Shown here: piece after piece, positions 33,275 through 41,743 of the stretch
Position numbering within the stretch: position 1 is the stretch's first letter
Layout: every line of letters begins with the position of its first letter
Source of the DNA: AP-15 sp035538335
GTDB taxonomy: Bacteria; Pseudomonadota; Alphaproteobacteria; ATCC43930; CGMCC-115725
Assembly: GCA_035538335.1 (NCBI GenBank)
Contig: DATLKN010000036.1
Coordinates: 1 to 64,000 of the forward strand
DNA: 64,000 bases
Reading direction: 5' to 3'
Program-made: the position numbers and the translations under genes
The notes under the pieces: model-generated
What the model saw: the letters and a program-made list of their open reading frames with translations, nothing else
What the model was told of the DNA's origin: nothing
The model's database searches: none

Positions 33275-33553
33275 TCAAGGCACGTTTTCCGGCGCCGGAA
33301 CGCAATAGACGACCGGGCACTCCGGCAGGTCGCGCGTCGCGACGCTGCGCAGCCGGGCAACGTCGCCGCCCGCGCAGAACGAGGCATTTGCGACGACGAA
33401 GTCCTGGAAATCAGGATTGCCGATAAAGACGAAGCCGTTGCGCGCGATGACGGTTTGTAGCTGCGCGCAGCTGTAGGCCCGCGAGTCGATGCCGGCGGCG
33501 AGCGCCGGGAAGGCGAGAGCGAGTGCGGCCAACGCGGGAACGAGCCTCAGCAT
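33275..33553 (-). CDS. Small secreted cysteine-containing protein
   Basis: A 92-residue protein with a classic signal peptide (MLRLVPALAALALAFPALA, then AGIDSR). The mature part of about 72 residues has four cysteines (SCAQ, FCAG, CPVVYC) suggesting two periplasmic disulfides, and an IARNGFVFIGNPDFQDFVV core. No family recognised. Ribosome site GAGGG. It sits 7 bp after the S10 peptidase gene and 17 bp before the amidohydrolase gene, so it is probably co-transcribed with both. Confidence 0.65.
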   Translation of the reverse strand: MLRLVPALAALALAFPALAAGIDSRAYSCAQLQTVIARNGFVFIGNPDFQDFVVANASFCAGGDVARLRSVATRDLPECPVVYCVPAPENVP

Positions 33554-33560
33554 GTTTCCC

Positions 33561-35045
33561 TCACAGCGCCGCGCCCGTGCCTGCATAAAGCCGGGCGGCG
33601 TCGCGCGCGAAGGCCGCGCGCACGCTGGGGCGCATATACATCATGTGGCCGCCCTCATAGACCGCGAGCCGAATGCGGTCGCGCTGCGCGGCCGGGATCG
33701 CCAGCTGATCGACGAACCAGCGCGAGCCGAGATACGGCGTCACCAGATCGTAGCGCCCGTTGGCGATCAGCACCTTGGTTTGCGGGTGCCTGAGCAAGAA
33801 GCTCTGCAGCGAGGACAAAGCGAGGCCCAGCCCGCCCTCGCCTTCCTCTGCCCCCTGCCAGTTCCATTGCCGCGATACGGCGCGGGGCAGCACGCGATAA
33901 GGCTCGTCCGTGCGGTAGCCGAGATATTCCGGGGCGTAGATGTCGAAGGCGGCGGTGAAGGCGGCGACCGCCGGGCCGAGCAGCGGGTCGCCGCCCCCGC
34001 CGCCCTCGCCGGGGGCCGGCTGCGTCACCGTCGCGTCGTAAAGGCTCGCCGCTTCGCCCTTGCCGCGGCCGATCTCGCGCGCGAAGACGCGGCGCGGCAC
34101 GCGGCCGCGAAATCGGGCAACGATCTTCGGCGACAAGCCGATGGCACGGGCGATTTGTGCGACAAACGGGTTACCGGGCGCCGGCACGCCCTTCATGGCG
34201 CCGAGCCCGACGAGATAATCGGAGAGCGCAAAGCGCTCGACGGCCGCCGCATTGCCGGCGCCGTCGCCCTTTCCTGCGAGCGCGGCGGCCGCGGCGGCGT
34301 AGGAGGGCAGCTCGACCGCCGGCGCGATCAGGTCGGGGACGCGTTCGTGCAATACCGACAGGTCGAGGGCGGGCGACACCATGACGAGGCCGCTGATCGT
34401 CACGCCCTCGTGGCGCTCGAGGCTCTCGGCCATCGCGGCGGCGCGAAACCCGCCGTAGCTTTCGCCGACGAGATAGACGGGCGAAGACCATCGGCGGTGC
34501 CGCGTCAGCCACAGCCGAACGACCGCGTCGAGCGAGCGCAGATCGGCGCCGACATTGAAGAACCTCCGGTCGGCGTTGTCGCCCTTGCCCTTGCCCCGGC
34601 TGAAGCCGGTGCCGACCGGATCGACGAAGACGAGATCGGTGAATTGCAGCCAGTTCGACGGATTGTCGGCGAGCCGCGCCGGCGCGCCCGGCGCCGCGCC
34701 GCTTTCCGGCGTCTCGAGGATGCGCGGCCCGAGCGCTCCCAGATGCAGAAAGACCGAGGCCGCGCCCGGCCCGCCGTCGAAGACGAAGCTGACCGGCCGC
34801 TTCGCGCCCGCCGTGCCGTTCGCGACATAGGAAATCGTGAAGACCGATGCCGCAACCGCGCCCTTCCGGTTCGCCAGCGGCAGGGTTTCGGCGATCGCGC
34901 GGAAGTCGATCTTTCGCCCGTCGAGGGTAAGGCTGTGCCGCGTCTCGACCTTTGCCAGCGGCGCCGGGGCGGCGGCGGGTTTGCCGCCGGCGTCGGCGTG
35001 GGCCGTGTCCGCCAGCGCCAACAACACCGCAGCGATGATCCGCAT
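33561..35045 (-). CDS. Secreted S10-family serine carboxypeptidase
   Basis: A 494-residue serine carboxypeptidase of family S10 with a short signal peptide (MRIIAAVLLALADTAHA). The oxyanion region is FVFDGGPGAASVFLHLGALGP (about 87-107), the nucleophile is Ser196 in GESYGG, and the C-terminal Asp (NGRYDLVTPY) and His (EGGHMMYM) complete the triad. The GGPG rather than plant/yeast-type GGPGCSS form is usual for bacterial members. Likely periplasmic, trimming peptides or acyl groups. The ATG at 35045 abuts palindromic repeats and has no clear ribosome site, so the start is slightly uncertain. Confidence 0.88.
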   Translation of the reverse strand: MRIIAAVLLALADTAHADAGGKPAAAPAPLAKVETRHSLTLDGRKIDFRAIAETLPLANRKGAVAASVFTISYVANGTAGAKRPVSFVFDGGPGAASVFLHLGALGPRILETPESGAAPGAPARLADNPSNWLQFTDLVFVDPVGTGFSRGKGKGDNADRRFFNVGADLRSLDAVVRLWLTRHRRWSSPVYLVGESYGGFRAAAMAESLERHEGVTISGLVMVSPALDLSVLHERVPDLIAPAVELPSYAAAAAALAGKGDGAGNAAAVERFALSDYLVGLGAMKGVPAPGNPFVAQIARAIGLSPKIVARFRGRVPRRVFAREIGRGKGEAASLYDATVTQPAPGEGGGGGDPLLGPAVAAFTAAFDIYAPEYLGYRTDEPYRVLPRAVSRQWNWQGAEEGEGGLGLALSSLQSFLLRHPQTKVLIANGRYDLVTPYLGSRWFVDQLAIPAAQRDRIRLAVYEGGHMMYMRPSVRAAFARDAARLYAGTGAAL

Positions 35046-35056
35046 CAACCATGCTT

Positions 35057-35117
35057 GTCGTCCCGGCGACGGCCGGGACCCATGGCCGGCCTGGATACCG
35101 GCCTTCGCCGGTATGAC
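35057..35117. repeat. Pair of GTCCCGGC-type palindromic repeats
   Basis: Two hairpins in tandem: 35057-35083 (GTCGTCCCGGCGACGGCCGG onward) and 35090-35117 (ATACCGGCCTTCGCCGGTAT core). Same family as 1191-1320. They fill the gap between the LLM gene's 3' end and the S10 peptidase start, possibly carrying part of that gene's leader. Confidence 0.7.
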
Positions 35118-35149
35118 ACCGAGCGGCGGGGAGTTGGCGGACAACGCGC

Positions 35150-36289
35150 TCAATCCTTCAGATGCGGCATCACCTCGGCGGCAAACGCGTCCATGTTCCG
35201 CCGCGTCAGCGCGTCCGACAAGACCCCGAACTGCAGCAGCGCGACGAGAATGCCGAAGCCGGTGCGCTCGCGCATCCGCTCGATGCCGGCCAACACCGTC
35301 TTCGGGCTGCCGACGAGCGCCGTGCCACTCTCGATCAGCGCGTCGGCGGTCATCCGCCCGCCGCCCAAGGCGCTGCGCATGCGCACGAAATTCTTCATCG
35401 AGCCCATCGAGGTGTAGCCGGGCGGCATCAGCATCTCGAAGCTCTGGCGCAGGAAATCGTTGAACAGGGTCTCGAGCGCATGCCCCGCCTCCTCGCGCGC
35501 CCGCGCGTCGCTGTCGGCGACATAGATCGGGCAGGCCCAGCCGAGCTGCGGGGCGGCCGCCTCGTAGCCGTATTCCCGCGCCTTGTCGCGATAGCTCGTG
35601 TGGTAGCGGGCGACGAGGTCGGCCGAGGAAAAGGTGACGAGGAACGGGTATTTGCGCGTGGGATCGGCGGCCCAGGCGACGGTCTCGCTCGAGCCCTGCG
35701 AGGGGATCCAGATCGGCGGATGCGGGCTCTGATAGGGCCGCGGCCACAGATTGACGTAGCGCAGACTGAAATGCTCGCCGTCGAAGGCGAAGGGCCCCGG
35801 CTCGGTCCAGGCGCGGACGATCAGATCATGCGCCTCGTGAAAGCGTTCGTGCGAGAAATAGGGGTTGGTGCCCGACGCGTGGTATTCCGAGCCGATGCCG
35901 CGCACGAACCCCGCGATGATGCGGCCCCGCGACAGATTGTCGAGCATCGCGAATTCTTCGGCGATGTAGATCGGGTTGTTCACCAGCGGCAAGGCGCGCC
36001 CCAGGATCGCAATCTTGATCTTTTGCGTGCGCTGAATGAGGGCGCTGGCGATCAGATTGGGCGCCGGCATCAGCCCGTAGGCGGTCTGGTGGTGCTCGTT
36101 GACGCCGATCGCGTCGAAGCCGAGGGCCTCGGCATAGACGAGCGCCTCGATGTGGGCCGCGTATTCCTCGGCGCCCCTGACCGGGTCGTAGAGGCGGTTC
36201 GGCAACACGACCCAGGCCGAGCGGTGCTTCGCCGCCTCTGCCAGATCGAGCGGCCGGTACGGCATCAGGTGGAAGGAGACGAGCTGCAT
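35150..36289 (-). CDS. LLM class flavin-dependent oxidoreductase
   Basis: A 379-residue luciferase-like TIM-barrel oxidoreductase, of a branch different from the 13264-14313 product. Motifs include GFDAIGVNEHHQTAYG, KIKIAILGRALPLVNNP, SRGRIIAGFVRGIGSEY and the C-terminal GSPKTVLAGIERM. Uses FMNH2 or F420; substrate unknown. Its ATG overlaps the stop of the upstream alpha/beta hydrolase by one base (TGATG), so the two are translationally coupled, suggesting an oxygenase plus hydrolase acting on one pathway. Confidence 0.87.
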   Translation of the reverse strand: MQLVSFHLMPYRPLDLAEAAKHRSAWVVLPNRLYDPVRGAEEYAAHIEALVYAEALGFDAIGVNEHHQTAYGLMPAPNLIASALIQRTQKIKIAILGRALPLVNNPIYIAEEFAMLDNLSRGRIIAGFVRGIGSEYHASGTNPYFSHERFHEAHDLIVRAWTEPGPFAFDGEHFSLRYVNLWPRPYQSPHPPIWIPSQGSSETVAWAADPTRKYPFLVTFSSADLVARYHTSYRDKAREYGYEAAAPQLGWACPIYVADSDARAREEAGHALETLFNDFLRQSFEMLMPPGYTSMGSMKNFVRMRSALGGGRMTADALIESGTALVGSPKTVLAGIERMRERTGFGILVALLQFGVLSDALTRRNMDAFAAEVMPHLKD

Positions 36290-37068
36290 CACCCCACTCC
36301 CTCGATGAAGGCGCATACGTCGCGCGCGACGCGCTCGGCGTGTTCGACATGCGGCAGATGCCCGCAATTCTCCAGCATGACGAGGCGCGCCTCGGGCAGG
36401 CGCTCGCGCCACAGCGCCGCATAGGCGGGCGGCATGATCTTGTCGTTCTCGCCCCAGACGACGAGCGCCGGCAATTTGATGCGGTGCAGCCACTTTTCGA
36501 GGTCGGGGTCGAACCAGCGCGGCTGCCAGCCGAGCTTCGCCACCGTGAAGCGGTTCTTCAGCATCGCGTCCATCTGCTCCTCGCTCGGTTTGACGGCGAG
36601 GATGCGGTCGGCGAAGGACTGGTCGTGATAGAGGTTGCGCAGCGCCTCCTCGGGGCCCCAGATGAAATTGTCGCCGCCGGAGACGCCTTTGACGCGGATG
36701 CCGGCCGGCGCCAGCTGGACGAGGCTCTTGAACCGCGCCCGGTCGCGAATGAGGATCTCGGCGGCGAGCCAGCCGCCGAGCGAATTGCCGATCAGATGGA
36801 TGCCGTCGAGACCCGCTTCCTCGACGAGGTCGAGATAGAACATCGCGAGGTCCGCCGTCGAACGGATCCAGGGCGGGTCGTCGGAGCTGCCGAAGCCCGG
36901 ATGCTCCGGCACCAGGACCTCGTAGCGCTCGGCGAGCAGGTCGAAGAACGGCAGCCATTGCGGCACGCCGCCGGCGCCGTGCAGGAACAGCACGGTCGCG
37001 CCGCGACCGGCCCGGCGCAGCCTGACGCCGGCATCGCACACCTTCAGTTCGCTCGTTTGCGCCGGCAT
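36289..37068 (-). CDS. Alpha/beta fold hydrolase
   Basis: A 259-residue hydrolase with the oxyanion HGAGGVPQ, nucleophile elbow G-N-S-L-G-G (about 93-98), acid in VVWGENDKIMP and catalytic His in CGHLPHVEH. This is the meta-cleavage product hydrolase/haloperoxidase-like group, acting on C-C, ester or related bonds. First gene of a coupled pair with the LLM oxidoreductase. It is divergent from the VOC gene, 88 bp away, so that gap should hold two promoters. Confidence 0.88.
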   Translation of the reverse strand: MPAQTSELKVCDAGVRLRRAGRGATVLFLHGAGGVPQWLPFFDLLAERYEVLVPEHPGFGSSDDPPWIRSTADLAMFYLDLVEEAGLDGIHLIGNSLGGWLAAEILIRDRARFKSLVQLAPAGIRVKGVSGGDNFIWGPEEALRNLYHDQSFADRILAVKPSEEQMDAMLKNRFTVAKLGWQPRWFDPDLEKWLHRIKLPALVVWGENDKIMPPAYAALWRERLPEARLVMLENCGHLPHVEHAERVARDVCAFIEGVG

Positions 37069-37156
37069 GTGAGGCTCTCCCTCGGATGCGCCTTAAGCTG
37101 GCCCGATGCTGGCCGCCATGGCAAGCTCGCGATCCCGCGCAACGAGGAGAGCCGCC

Positions 37157-37528
37157 ATGCAGATCGACCGTATCGACCATCTGAACCTGACCGTCGCCGA
37201 CATCGACCGCAGCCTCGAATTTTACGGCCGCGTCCTCGGCATGCGCGCCGAGAGCATCGGCGAAGGCCGCGCCGCGCTCAATTTCGGGCGGCAGAAGATC
37301 AACCTCGACGCCGCCGGCAGCCGGGCGGCGATGGGCGCGGGCCCGCGCCTGCCGGCGCATATCTGCTTCATCACCGAGGCGTCGGTCGGCGAAGTCGTCG
37401 CGCATCTCGAACGCTGCGGCGTGCCGATCCGCATCGGTCCGGCGCCGCGCGCCGGCGCGACCGGCCCGATCCAGTCGGTCTATATCGAGGACCCCGACAA
37501 CAACTCGATCGAAATCTCCAGCTACTGA
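37157..37528 (+). CDS. VOC-family (glyoxalase/dioxygenase-like) protein
   Basis: A 123-residue vicinal-oxygen-chelate protein with two beta-alpha-beta3 modules: RIDHLNLTVADIDRSLEFYGRVLGM opens the first (metal-type His8), AHICFITEA begins the second, and IEDPDNNSIEIS ends with the likely metal Glu. Close to the virulence-protein/glyoxalase-like group; could be a fosfomycin-resistance-like, isomerase or ring-cleavage protein. GAGGAGA ribosome site; an upstream in-frame ATG at 37106 lacks one. Stands alone. Confidence 0.85.
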   Translation: MQIDRIDHLNLTVADIDRSLEFYGRVLGMRAESIGEGRAALNFGRQKINLDAAGSRAAMGAGPRLPAHICFITEASVGEVVAHLERCGVPIRIGPAPRAGATGPIQSVYIEDPDNNSIEISSY

Positions 37529-37684
37529 GCCGGCGGTCGGGCTGTTCTATGCGGCGGCGGCGATCGCCTCCGCGATTCTCTTGTGGCGCGGCCGCGGCGG
37601 CTATTGGAACGGGCGGTTTCCGGCCGTCGCGTTAAGCTGATCCGTGCTAAAAGGGCGCATCGTCCTGGAGGATTTCAACCGCCG

Positions 37685-38512
37685 ATGCGCGTCCCGATCC
37701 TGCTCTTTACCTTGCTTCTTGCCGTCCAAGTCCGTGCCCAATCGCCGGCCGCGCCGAGAGCGTCGGCGATGCCGCCGCCGAATGCCGGGAACAACATCGA
37801 AAGCGAGATCGCCCGCCTGCGCCTCGCCCTGGCCCGCGAGGTGCCGCACCTCATTCGGGACAAGCCGGCGCAGGCCGCCGAATGGATCGCGCTCGCCCGC
37901 GCCCAGCTCGCCGCCGGCGGCGACAGGATCGAGCGGGCGCAGCTCCTGGTGGCGGTCGACCGCAATCCGCGGGTGCAGCAGATGCGCATTCTGCTGGCGC
38001 GCCCCGACGGGCCGTGGGAGGACCTCGGCGGCACCAAGGTGTCCACCGGGCAGGCGCATCGCGTCGGCTATTTCATCACCCCGCGCGGCGTCTTCAAGCA
38101 CACCGACGTGATCGTTGACTGGCGCGCCGAGGGGACCTTCAACGAGAACCATATCCGCGGCCTCGGGTTGAAGGGCATGCGGGTCTGGGATTTCGGCTGG
38201 CAGAAAGCGCGCCGCGGCTGGGGCAACATGCCGGAGCAGGACGACATCGTGCTGCTGCTGCACGCTACCGACCCTGTCTATCTCGAGCCGCGTCTGGGGC
38301 ATCCGGCCTCGAAAGGCTGCGTGCGCATCCCCGCCGCGATGAACCGCTTTCTCGACCGCCACGGCGTCCTCGACCGGGAATACGAGATCGCCGCCCTGTC
38401 GGACATACGATTCCGCGCGCTGCTGCTGCCGCGCCGCACCCCGACCCCGCTCGCCGGCGACCGGATGGTGGTCTTCGATTCGGCAGAGCCGGCGGCCTCC
38501 GTCGGGCAATGA
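37685..38512 (+). CDS. Secreted L,D-transpeptidase-family protein
   Basis: A 275-residue protein with a signal peptide (MRVPILLFTLLLAVQVRA-Q), a helical region (about 36-90) and a YkuD-type catalytic domain. The active-site motif reads HPASKGCVRIP (Ser209, Cys212, Arg214), with an upstream His193 (LLHATDP), matching the murein L,D-transpeptidase family. Expected to form 3-3 or lipoprotein cross-links in the periplasm. GGAGG lies 11 bases before the ATG. Convergent with the HlyIII gene; 13 bp separate the stops. Confidence 0.85.
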   Translation: MRVPILLFTLLLAVQVRAQSPAAPRASAMPPPNAGNNIESEIARLRLALAREVPHLIRDKPAQAAEWIALARAQLAAGGDRIERAQLLVAVDRNPRVQQMRILLARPDGPWEDLGGTKVSTGQAHRVGYFITPRGVFKHTDVIVDWRAEGTFNENHIRGLGLKGMRVWDFGWQKARRGWGNMPEQDDIVLLLHATDPVYLEPRLGHPASKGCVRIPAAMNRFLDRHGVLDREYEIAALSDIRFRALLLPRRTPTPLAGDRMVVFDSAEPAASVGQ

Positions 38513-38525
38513 TCCGCGGCCGCTC

Positions 38526-39185
38526 TCAGAGCTGCGGCGAGGCGGCGATGCGCAGCACGGCCGCATACTGGCAGGCGGCGCCGGCCAGCACGAAGCCGTG
38601 CCAGATCGCCTGGTGGAAGCGCAAGCTGCGCCAGAGGTGGAAGCCGGCGCCGACGGAATAGAGTACGCCGCCGACGAGCACCAGCATCGCGGTGGCGTCG
38701 TCGAGCCCGCCGAGCACGACGCAGCCGCTCCATCCGAAACCGAGGTAGAGCGGCACGTCGATATGCTCGACCGCGCGCGGGTGGGCGAGCTTGACGACGA
38801 CGCCGGCGAGCGCGGCGAGCCAGACCGCCGCCGTCATCTCGAATGCCCAGCTGCCGCGCAACGCGTCGATCGTGAACGGCGTGTAGGTCCCGGCGATCAT
38901 CACGAAAATCGCTGCGTGATCGCAGCGCTGCAACAGTTCGCGGCGGGGCGAGGCGCGGCACAAATTGTAGGCGGCGGAGCACGGGAACATCAAAAGCAGC
39001 GAGCCGCAATAGACGAGGATCGGCCAGATCGAGGGGCGGCCGGCATGCCAGGCGATATGGAGAAGCGCGGCCGAGCCGCCGATGGCGGCGGCAATCGAGG
39101 CGATGTGGAGGGCGCAATCGGCGGCAACCTCGTCGGGACCGTAGCCCCTTTCAGCAGCGCGAAATTCTCCTAGGACTGCCGACAC
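38526..39185 (-). CDS. HlyIII/PAQR-family membrane protein
   Basis: A 219-residue seven-helix inner-membrane protein of the hemolysin III family. Conserved positions are visible: AADCALHIASIAAA in helix 1 (His), SAAYNLCRASPRR, QRCDHAAIFVMIAGTYTPF (Asp-His pair), and the C-terminal RFHQAIWHGFVLAGAACQY (His-x4-His) that would form the zinc site. Function in bacteria is unclear; relatives are adiponectin-receptor-like hydrolases. A GTG at 39185 with GGAGA seven bases upstream gives the usual family length; a GTG 28 codons earlier is possible. Confidence 0.85.
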   Translation of the reverse strand: MSAVLGEFRAAERGYGPDEVAADCALHIASIAAAIGGSAALLHIAWHAGRPSIWPILVYCGSLLLMFPCSAAYNLCRASPRRELLQRCDHAAIFVMIAGTYTPFTIDALRGSWAFEMTAAVWLAALAGVVVKLAHPRAVEHIDVPLYLGFGWSGCVVLGGLDDATAMLVLVGGVLYSVGAGFHLWRSLRFHQAIWHGFVLAGAACQYAAVLRIAASPQL

Positions 39186-39457
39186 CGAACGTCTCCACGG
39201 CTCTCGCCGCCGATCTCCGGCTGCCGCGAGGCAATAAGGACAACAAGAGCGCAGCGCGTTTTGATCCACCGCATCTCGCGCGCCCGGCGCATTGGGACGG
39301 CGCCGGGCCGGCCGCCGGATTCCGCTGCGGCAAAAATCGACCGAAGAGCTGTAATTTTTTTGTTTAGCACTCCAGAAGATAGGTTGATAAAATACCGGAA
39401 ATCATTGAAGAGTTTTGCGAAGTATACATTAAGAATCTTCAAATATTACTTTGACGC

Positions 39458-40528
39458 GTGGACAGGATGGACGACGCGACGCTGTTGCCATCGATCGAGA
39501 GGTCTCGCGGCATCGCCGAACGCGCGCGTGCGCAGCAGCGGCTCGATGCGAGCGAGGAACGCTTTCGCCTGCTGGTCGAGAAGGCACCGGACGCGATCCT
39601 GATCTACGATTTCGACCGCAACCTCTTCGTCAGCGCCAATCAGGCGGCCGAGCGGCTGTTCGCGTGCGGCCGCGAGGAGATCGTGCGGCACGGCCCGCAA
39701 CACTTTTATACGCCCGAGCAGCCCGACGGGCGGGCGGTGCGGGAAACCTTCGATGAGCACAACGCCAGCGTGCTGGCCGGCAAACAGGCGGCCTATCAGC
39801 GGCGCATCCGCAACGCCGCCGGCGAGGAACGGCTGTGCGAGGTGACGCTGGTGCGGCTGACTTCCGGCGCCGGGACGCTGATGCGCGCCAGCTTCGTCGA
39901 CGTCACCGAGCGCTGGCGGGCCGAGCGGCAGCTCGCGGTGCAGGAAGAGCGCTGGCGCAAGAGCCTCGAGGCCACGGTCGGGGCAATCGCCTCGACGGTC
40001 GAGATGCGTGACCCCTATACCGCCGGCCATCAGCGGCGGGTCGCCGCGCTCGCCGCCGCGATCGCGCGCGCTCTCGACCTGCCGCCGGACGAGGCTCACG
40101 GCCTTTATCTCGCCGGCCTCATCCACGATGTCGGCAAGATCACGATCCCGGCCGAGATCCTCAGCAAGCCCGGCGCGCTTTCCCCGATCGAGCGGCAACT
40201 GATAGAGGCGCATGCAGAGGCGGGCTACGACATCCTCAAAGGCATCGACTTTCCGTGGCCGATCGCCGAGACCGTGCGCCAGCACCACGAGCGCCTCGAC
40301 GGTTCCGGCTACCCGCGCCGGCTGGAAGGCGAGGCGATCCTGCCGGGGGCGCGCATCATCGCCGTCGCCGACGTCGTCGAATCGATGATGTCGCACCGCC
40401 CATACCGGCCGGCGCTCGGGGTCGCGGCGGCGCTCGCCGAGATCGAGGCGGGCAGCGGCCGGATCTACGATGCCGCGGCCGCCGCCGCCTGCGCCGCGCT
40501 GTTTCGCGGCGAGGGATTCCGGTTTTGA
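39458..40528 (+). CDS. PAS-HD-GYP cyclic-di-GMP phosphodiesterase
   Basis: A 356-residue cytosolic sensor-effector. A PAS domain (about 31-150) is joined by a helix to an HD-GYP domain (about 170-350) with His223-Asp224 (LIHDVGK) and the HHERLDGSGYP signature (276-286), so the di-iron/metal phosphodiesterase site looks active. It should hydrolyse cyclic-di-GMP in response to a PAS-bound signal. Start is a GTG; an ATG three codons later is equally possible and neither has a good ribosome site. It heads a four-gene operon; an AT-rich stretch (39345-39457) upstream probably holds the promoter. Confidence 0.88.
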   Translation: MDRMDDATLLPSIERSRGIAERARAQQRLDASEERFRLLVEKAPDAILIYDFDRNLFVSANQAAERLFACGREEIVRHGPQHFYTPEQPDGRAVRETFDEHNASVLAGKQAAYQRRIRNAAGEERLCEVTLVRLTSGAGTLMRASFVDVTERWRAERQLAVQEERWRKSLEATVGAIASTVEMRDPYTAGHQRRVAALAAAIARALDLPPDEAHGLYLAGLIHDVGKITIPAEILSKPGALSPIERQLIEAHAEAGYDILKGIDFPWPIAETVRQHHERLDGSGYPRRLEGEAILPGARIIAVADVVESMMSHRPYRPALGVAAALAEIEAGSGRIYDAAAAAACAALFRGEGFRF

Positions 40529-41739
40529 GCAGCGCCCTGGCGCGCGTCGCCGCGGCGGAGCCGGCGCCGACCGTCCTCGCCTATCTGCTCGACGGCGATT
40601 CCGAGAACCTGGTGCGCGGCTGTTTCGCCGATATCGGGATGATCGACTGGCAAGTCGTGCGCGGCGGCATCGACCGGGCGATCGAAGAGCTGGCGGGCCG
40701 CGCCGCGCCGCGGCTCGTCATCATCGACGTGAGCGGGCTCGCCGATCCGGTGCTGCAGTTGCGGCGCCTTGCCGAGAAATCGGAGGCGGGCTTCGAGGTG
40801 ATCGTCGTCGGCGACCGCAACGACATCGTGCTGTACCGCGACCTCAAATCGATCGGCGTCGCCGAATATTTCTTCAAGCCGCTGGCGGTGCCGATGATCA
40901 ACCGCGCCCTCGGGGCGATCCTCGATGGCCGTCCGGCTTATGCGGCGGCGCGCACCGGCAAGCTGATCACGGTGCTCGGCGCGCGCGGCGGCGTCGGCGC
41001 CACGACGGTCGCGACCAACCTCGCCTGGCATATCGCTGCAGGCCACGAACGCAGCGTGGTGCTGCTCGACCTCGATCTGCAAGGCGGCGATTGCGCGCTG
41101 CAGCTCGACGCCGAGCCGAGTCCGGCCTTGCGCGAGGCGCTCGATCATCCCGACCGCATCGACGACGTGTTCATCGAGCACGCCGTGCGGCACATCACGC
41201 CGCGGCTGCACCTGCTCGCCTCGCTCGAAGAACTCGGCCGCCGCTTGATGCCGAGAGAGGATGCGGTAATGCAATTGCTGCAACGCCTGCAAGCCAACTA
41301 TCGCTATGTGCTGGTCGATCTGCCGCTGGTCGAGGCGTTGCGCTTCCCGCGGCTGCTGGAATTGCCCGGGACGGTGCTGCTCGTCGGCACCGGCACCGCC
41401 TCCTGCGCCCGCGAAGTCGCGCGCTGGCGCGAGCGATTGGGCCCCAACACCGCCGAGCGGTCGCTGCTGCACATCCTGAACAAGCGCGGTTCCAAGGCCT
41501 CGCTGCGCGAAGACCAGCTGTCGCAGGTCATCGGCCGGCCTGCGGACCTCGCCATTCCTTTCAGCCCGGCAGTGGCGCTCGCCGACCGCATCGGCACGCG
41601 GGCGGTGCAGAAACTGAGCGTCATTCGGCGCAGCATGTCGGCGATCTCGTGGCAGGTGGCGGGGCGAGTCTCCGAGCCGCCGCTGCCGAGGTGGCGCTGG
41701 ATCTTCGCGCGGCCGCGCAAACGGCTGGGCGACGGATAG
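40525..41739 (+). CDS. CpaE/TadZ-like receiver-ATPase
   Basis: A 404-residue protein with an atypical receiver-like N-domain (Asp68, Lys118) and a MinD/ParA-type ATPase domain. The P-loop is GARGGVGATTV (152-162), lacking the usual second lysine (KGGVGKT has become RGGVGATT) as in CpaE proteins, and VVLLDLDLQGGD is the Walker A' strand. CpaE/TadZ places Flp pilus machinery at the pole, but no tad/cpa gene is in the window. It starts at a TTG that overlaps the HD-GYP stop (TTGA) with GAGGG ahead of it. Confidence 0.8.
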   Translation: MSSALARVAAAEPAPTVLAYLLDGDSENLVRGCFADIGMIDWQVVRGGIDRAIEELAGRAAPRLVIIDVSGLADPVLQLRRLAEKSEAGFEVIVVGDRNDIVLYRDLKSIGVAEYFFKPLAVPMINRALGAILDGRPAYAAARTGKLITVLGARGGVGATTVATNLAWHIAAGHERSVVLLDLDLQGGDCALQLDAEPSPALREALDHPDRIDDVFIEHAVRHITPRLHLLASLEELGRRLMPREDAVMQLLQRLQANYRYVLVDLPLVEALRFPRLLELPGTVLLVGTGTASCAREVARWRERLGPNTAERSLLHILNKRGSKASLREDQLSQVIGRPADLAIPFSPAVALADRIGTRAVQKLSVIRRSMSAISWQVAGRVSEPPLPRWRWIFARPRKRLGDG

Positions 41740-41743
41740 GGGA

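Noticed and set aside
37536..37640. A 34-codon hydrophobic frame (GLFYAAAAIASAILLW) between the VOC and L,D-transpeptidase genes.
   Set aside because: No start codon or ribosome site; could be a remnant but evidence is too thin.
40525..41739. CpaE-like gene as evidence of a Flp/Tad pilus locus.
   Set aside because: No secretion ATPase, pilin, secretin or TadB/C gene is present anywhere in the window.
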